From assembly GCA_945863425.1 (NCBI GenBank), contig CAMBBW010000006.1:1-36181 (forward strand): a stretch of 36,181 bases of DNA. The letters run 5' to 3'. Under the pieces are notes generated by a model, which searched no databases, had not been told where the DNA came from, and was given only the letters and a program-made list of their open reading frames with translations. Below, in pieces: positions 33,796-36,181 of the stretch. The first letter of the stretch is position 1. Each line of letters begins with the position of its first letter. The translations under genes were made by a program, and so were the position numbers. Origin of the DNA: Lishizhenia tianjinensis (GTDB lineage Bacteria > Bacteroidota > Bacteroidia > Flavobacteriales_D > Crocinitomicaceae).

Positions 33796-35628
33796 ATGAA
33801 AAAATCTGTACTTAGTATTGCACTAGTAGCACTTACGGCAGGGGCATTTGCTCAGACCAATGTGAATCCAACTCAAAAAGCACTTATGCATCCAGATAAG
33901 GAGTTCGGAAAAAACACAGTGAACAACATTTCTTCCGTTAAAAATGGAGGTGATATAATTTGGCAAAATGATTTTTCTGTTCCGCAAGATTGGACAATTG
34001 GCACAAATGGTCAGGGAACATTTATTATCGGGAATAGCTCCCACCCTCAAATGGCTGATGTAACCCAATATATGGGTACATTGTCTACAACGGGTACGAC
34101 AGCAAGTAACGGATTTGCTTTTTTTAATGGTGTTCAGTATTTGATCGCGGGAACCGTAACTCCACAAGACACTTGGGTGACTTCAGACACAATCGATTTA
34201 TCATTATATCCATTGAATTACATTACACTAAGTTTTAACCAACGTTTTAGACATTTAAATTTTGATTCTACTTTGGTTGAAATTTCTGAGGATGGAGGTC
34301 AAACATGGGTGTCGTATGCATTAAACGAAGGAATTGTAACTAATGATCCGGCAATACAAAATACCGTTTTAAAATCAATACCTGTTAATCAAAGTGCATT
34401 GACAAGGATTCGCTTTCGTTGGAAAAGTGATTCATCGGATTCTCAATTTGGAAGTGGATACGGTTGGATTGTTGATGATGTAAAATTGATAGAGCCTTAT
34501 TTGGATGAAGTAAGCATCTCCAAAACTTTCACCAACGACGTTATTAATTCATACGATTATTATTCAACCCCATTAACTCAAGTTTCACCTATGATTTATG
34601 GTGCAATCGTTGAAAATTTGGGTGCGGCTCCTGTATCTAAATACATCAAATTTGAAGTGACGCGTGCGGCAACAAGTGTTTATTTAGATTCAATGATGGT
34701 TAATTTAGCTCCTGGTCAATTGGATACTGTTTGGACGGTAAATAGCTACACTCCAGACCAAGTTGGCACCTATGCTTTAACGGTTAATTTTCAGGACCAA
34801 GGTGTCCAAACAAACAATTCACTTTCAGATGAATTCAAAGTGACTGATAATATTTATGGACACAACTATCCAACTTCAGGAAGCACGACTTTTGGGTTTA
34901 ATACCGTAGATGCTACAGTTGGAATGGGGAACATATATCAGTGTATTGCAAACCAACAATTAAATGGAATTCAAGTTTTATTTGGCGCAGGAACAACTGC
35001 AAATACTGAAACACAAATTGAGTTGTATGAAGTAGTAACAACAATCCAAGATCCAAATAATGTTTTCATAATTGATGCGTTTTATACTATTCCTGCCACA
35101 GTAAACACGACTACTCCAACGGATATTGTATTTAGCTCTCCTGTAACCCTGGAGGCAGGAAAACTATACTTAATTATTGTTAAATGCTTTCAAACGGCAA
35201 CTGATAAAATTAAATTTAAGTCAACGTCTAAAGGAAATGATGATTTATCAACGGTTGGGTATGGTCCTTTTGGAGCTGGTAATGCTGTTAATTATTATGT
35301 TGGCTGGGCAACAGCTCCCTATATTTCATTGAACTTTGATCCAACGTTAAGTATAACTGAGGCTAATTCGGAAATTAACGAAGTTGCCATTTACCCAAAT
35401 CCAGCAACAACTGATGCAACAGTAAGCTTTGATTTAGCGACAAGCGCAGATTCTAAAATCACACTTTCTGATGTTTCTGGCAAAACAATTTCAACCAATA
35501 CTTTTAACAATCTAACAAACGGAAATAACTCAGTAATAATTCAAACTGCGACTTTAGTTGCAGGCATTTATTATGTTACTCTTGAAGCAAATGGTTCAGT
35601 AGTTACTAAAAAATTGATAAAAAAATAA
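33796..35628 (+). CDS. Secreted multi-domain protein with T9SS type A sorting domain
   Basis: A 610-residue exported protein. Signal peptide KKSVLSIALVALTAGAFAQ; an N-terminal jelly-roll/choice-of-anchor-like domain (about 53-232, IIWQNDFSVPQDWTIGTNGQGTFIIG ... RFRHLNFDSTLVEISEDGGQTWVSYALNEG ... GYGWIVDDVKLIEP); a CARDB/Ig-like segment (about 240-350, APVSKYIKFEVTRAATSVYLDSMMVNLAPGQLDTVWTV ... GTYALTVNFQDQG); a further beta domain (about 355-515, AGKLYLIIVKCFQTATDKIKFK); and the T9SS type A domain (EVAIYPNPATTDATVSFDLA to LIKK). No enzyme motif is visible. It is a likely surface or extracellular structural protein. A strong terminator follows directly. Confidence 0.87.
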   Translation: MKKSVLSIALVALTAGAFAQTNVNPTQKALMHPDKEFGKNTVNNISSVKNGGDIIWQNDFSVPQDWTIGTNGQGTFIIGNSSHPQMADVTQYMGTLSTTGTTASNGFAFFNGVQYLIAGTVTPQDTWVTSDTIDLSLYPLNYITLSFNQRFRHLNFDSTLVEISEDGGQTWVSYALNEGIVTNDPAIQNTVLKSIPVNQSALTRIRFRWKSDSSDSQFGSGYGWIVDDVKLIEPYLDEVSISKTFTNDVINSYDYYSTPLTQVSPMIYGAIVENLGAAPVSKYIKFEVTRAATSVYLDSMMVNLAPGQLDTVWTVNSYTPDQVGTYALTVNFQDQGVQTNNSLSDEFKVTDNIYGHNYPTSGSTTFGFNTVDATVGMGNIYQCIANQQLNGIQVLFGAGTTANTETQIELYEVVTTIQDPNNVFIIDAFYTIPATVNTTTPTDIVFSSPVTLEAGKLYLIIVKCFQTATDKIKFKSTSKGNDDLSTVGYGPFGAGNAVNYYVGWATAPYISLNFDPTLSITEANSEINEVAIYPNPATTDATVSFDLATSADSKITLSDVSGKTISTNTFNNLTNGNNSVIIQTATLVAGIYYVTLEANGSVVTKKLIKK

Positions 35629-35647
35629 TTAGATTTCACTAGTTTTT

Positions 35648-35674
35648 AAGGCCGGTTTTTCCGGCCTTTTTTAT
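35648..35674 (+). terminator. Intrinsic terminator after the T9SS protein gene
   Basis: 8-bp GC-rich stem AAGGCCGG / CCGGCCTT with loop TTTTT, followed by a run of seven T (35667-35672 and beyond). It is the strongest terminator in the window. The stem ends 8 bases before the ATG of the next gene. Confidence 0.9.
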
Positions 35675-35676
35675 TT

Positions 35677-36093
35677 ATGGATAATTGGATTTACCTCTCC
35701 CTGTTTGCCAGTTGCTTTTTATCAGCAACGATTCTTCCCTTTGCTTCCGAATTAGGGTTGGCGGCAGCAATTGCTTCAGGGTATGATCCCGTCATTTCTG
35801 TAATTGTGGCAACCATTGGAAATAGTCTTGGAGGATTAACCAATTATTTACTGGGAAGGCTTGGTAATCTTAACTGGCTGAAAAAAAGCAAATTAAACCC
35901 CGACAAACTACAACAATACAGCCATTACATTTCACAATACGGAAGTTTGTGCGCCCTGCTAAGTTGGGTTCCGATTATTGGAGATCCATTATTGTTGGTA
36001 TTAGGTTATTTACGCGTATCCATCATTTCGGTCAGTGTTTTTATGGTAATTGGTAAATTACTTCGTTATTGTGTTATCGCTTGGTTCTTTTAA
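35677..36093 (+). CDS. YqaA/DedA-like membrane protein (VTT domain)
   Basis: A 138-residue integral membrane protein of the YqaA family, a short relative of DedA/SNARE-associated Golgi-type (VTT) proteins, some of which are now linked to lipid scrambling or flipping. Visible: WIYLSLFASCFLSATILPFASELGLAAAIASGYDPVISVIVATIGNSLGGLTNYLLGRLGN, with the re-entrant helix pattern, then LLSWVPIIGDPLLLVLGYLRVSIISVSVFMVIGKLLRYCVIAW, which has the family's 'P.IGDPL....G..R'. The start directly follows the terminator with no room for a separate promoter between them (see findings). The protein length is normal for YqaA. Confidence 0.88.
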   Translation: MDNWIYLSLFASCFLSATILPFASELGLAAAIASGYDPVISVIVATIGNSLGGLTNYLLGRLGNLNWLKKSKLNPDKLQQYSHYISQYGSLCALLSWVPIIGDPLLLVLGYLRVSIISVSVFMVIGKLLRYCVIAWFF

Positions 36094-36113
36094 TGAAATC
36101 GCTAAAATTACGC

Positions 36114-36121
36114 TACTTTTG
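36114..36121 (+). promoter_or_regulatory. -7 box TACTTTTG for the reading frame at the window edge
   Basis: A full TAnnTTTG match ending 3 nt before the ATG at 36125. The transcript would begin at or very near the start codon. Confidence 0.5.
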
Positions 36122-36124
36122 CAA

Positions 36125-36181
36125 ATGAATTCATTTGAACAGATTCTGACAAGCCGTTTTCCAAACAATCAAATTACACCA
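36125..36181 (+). CDS. Start of an open reading frame cut by the window edge
   Basis: Nineteen codons, MNSFEQILTSRFPNNQITP, open to the end of the window and preceded by a full -7 promoter box. The residues look like a cytoplasmic protein start (no signal peptide), but too little is visible to name a family. Its reality rests on the promoter position and the absence of a stop. Confidence 0.5.
   Translation, partial: MNSFEQILTSRFPNNQITP

Noticed and set aside
33823-34167. 114-aa minus-strand ORF within the T9SS gene
   Set aside because: Antisense shadow with no promoter or homology that I can see.

Overview
This window looks like a chromosomal segment from a Bacteroidota bacterium, most likely order Flavobacteriales and perhaps near Crocinitomicaceae/Fluviicola; that rank is inferred from gene content, not from a tree. 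The evidence is: (i) three large secreted proteins ending in a type IX secretion (T9SS) type A sorting domain with the YPNPAS / FPNPGN / YPNPAT signature; (ii) families largely confined to Bacteroidota (DUF2480, DUF4924, a GH3-like adenylating enzyme, OmpH-like lipoprotein); (iii) repeated TAnnTTTG -7 promoter boxes, typical of the Bacteroidota primary sigma factor, with almost no Shine-Dalgarno signals; and (iv) low GC content. The window is densely coded. No stretch over about 300 bases lacks a gene. I see no rRNA, tRNA, IS element, phage gene or CRISPR array.

Layout. 1-1059: thyA (5' truncated by the window edge) and folA, the dTMP/folate pair. 1158-3413: a DUF47/PhoU-like protein and a Pit-type phosphate transporter, with two TTAAC repeats 11 bp apart upstream. 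3492-7228: a tight three-gene unit (papain/NlpC-P60-like protein, fold-type I PLP enzyme, DapDC-like fold-type III PLP decarboxylase) closed by a terminator. I cannot assign it to a known pathway, and it is the best candidate here for an undescribed system. 7282-8822 (minus): prs and rplY/ctc. 8905-12504 (minus): etfB-etfA-bifunctional nuclease-nucleoside permease, one likely transcript. 12697-13203: DUF2480. 13200-22538 (minus): a block of envelope and secreted proteins (CotH/lamin-tail T9SS protein, two long exported unknowns, a lipoprotein, an AIM24/TIGR00266 protein, a PKD-domain T9SS protein). 22625-24446: secreted alpha/beta hydrolase and ruvX. 24429-26387 (minus): comEC. 26509-28825: GH3-like enzyme and a tandem OmpA-domain protein. 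28878-30233 (minus): gdhA. 30352-31743: small unknown, OmpH-like lipoprotein, DUF4924. 31851-33757: methionine aminotransferase plus omega-amidase, a coupled methionine-salvage/glutamine-transaminase module. 33796-35628: T9SS secreted protein. 35677-36093: YqaA/DedA-like membrane protein. 36125 to the end: start of another reading frame.

How the genes work together. Much of the window is core metabolism in short operons: nucleotide supply (thyA, folA, prs, nucleoside permease), phosphate uptake, electron transfer, nitrogen assimilation (gdhA) and methionine salvage. This is interleaved with lineage-specific envelope and T9SS genes. Several -7 boxes lie only 3-10 nt from the start codon, so some mRNAs are probably leaderless or nearly so. 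All family calls are from reading motifs by eye; no database search was possible.
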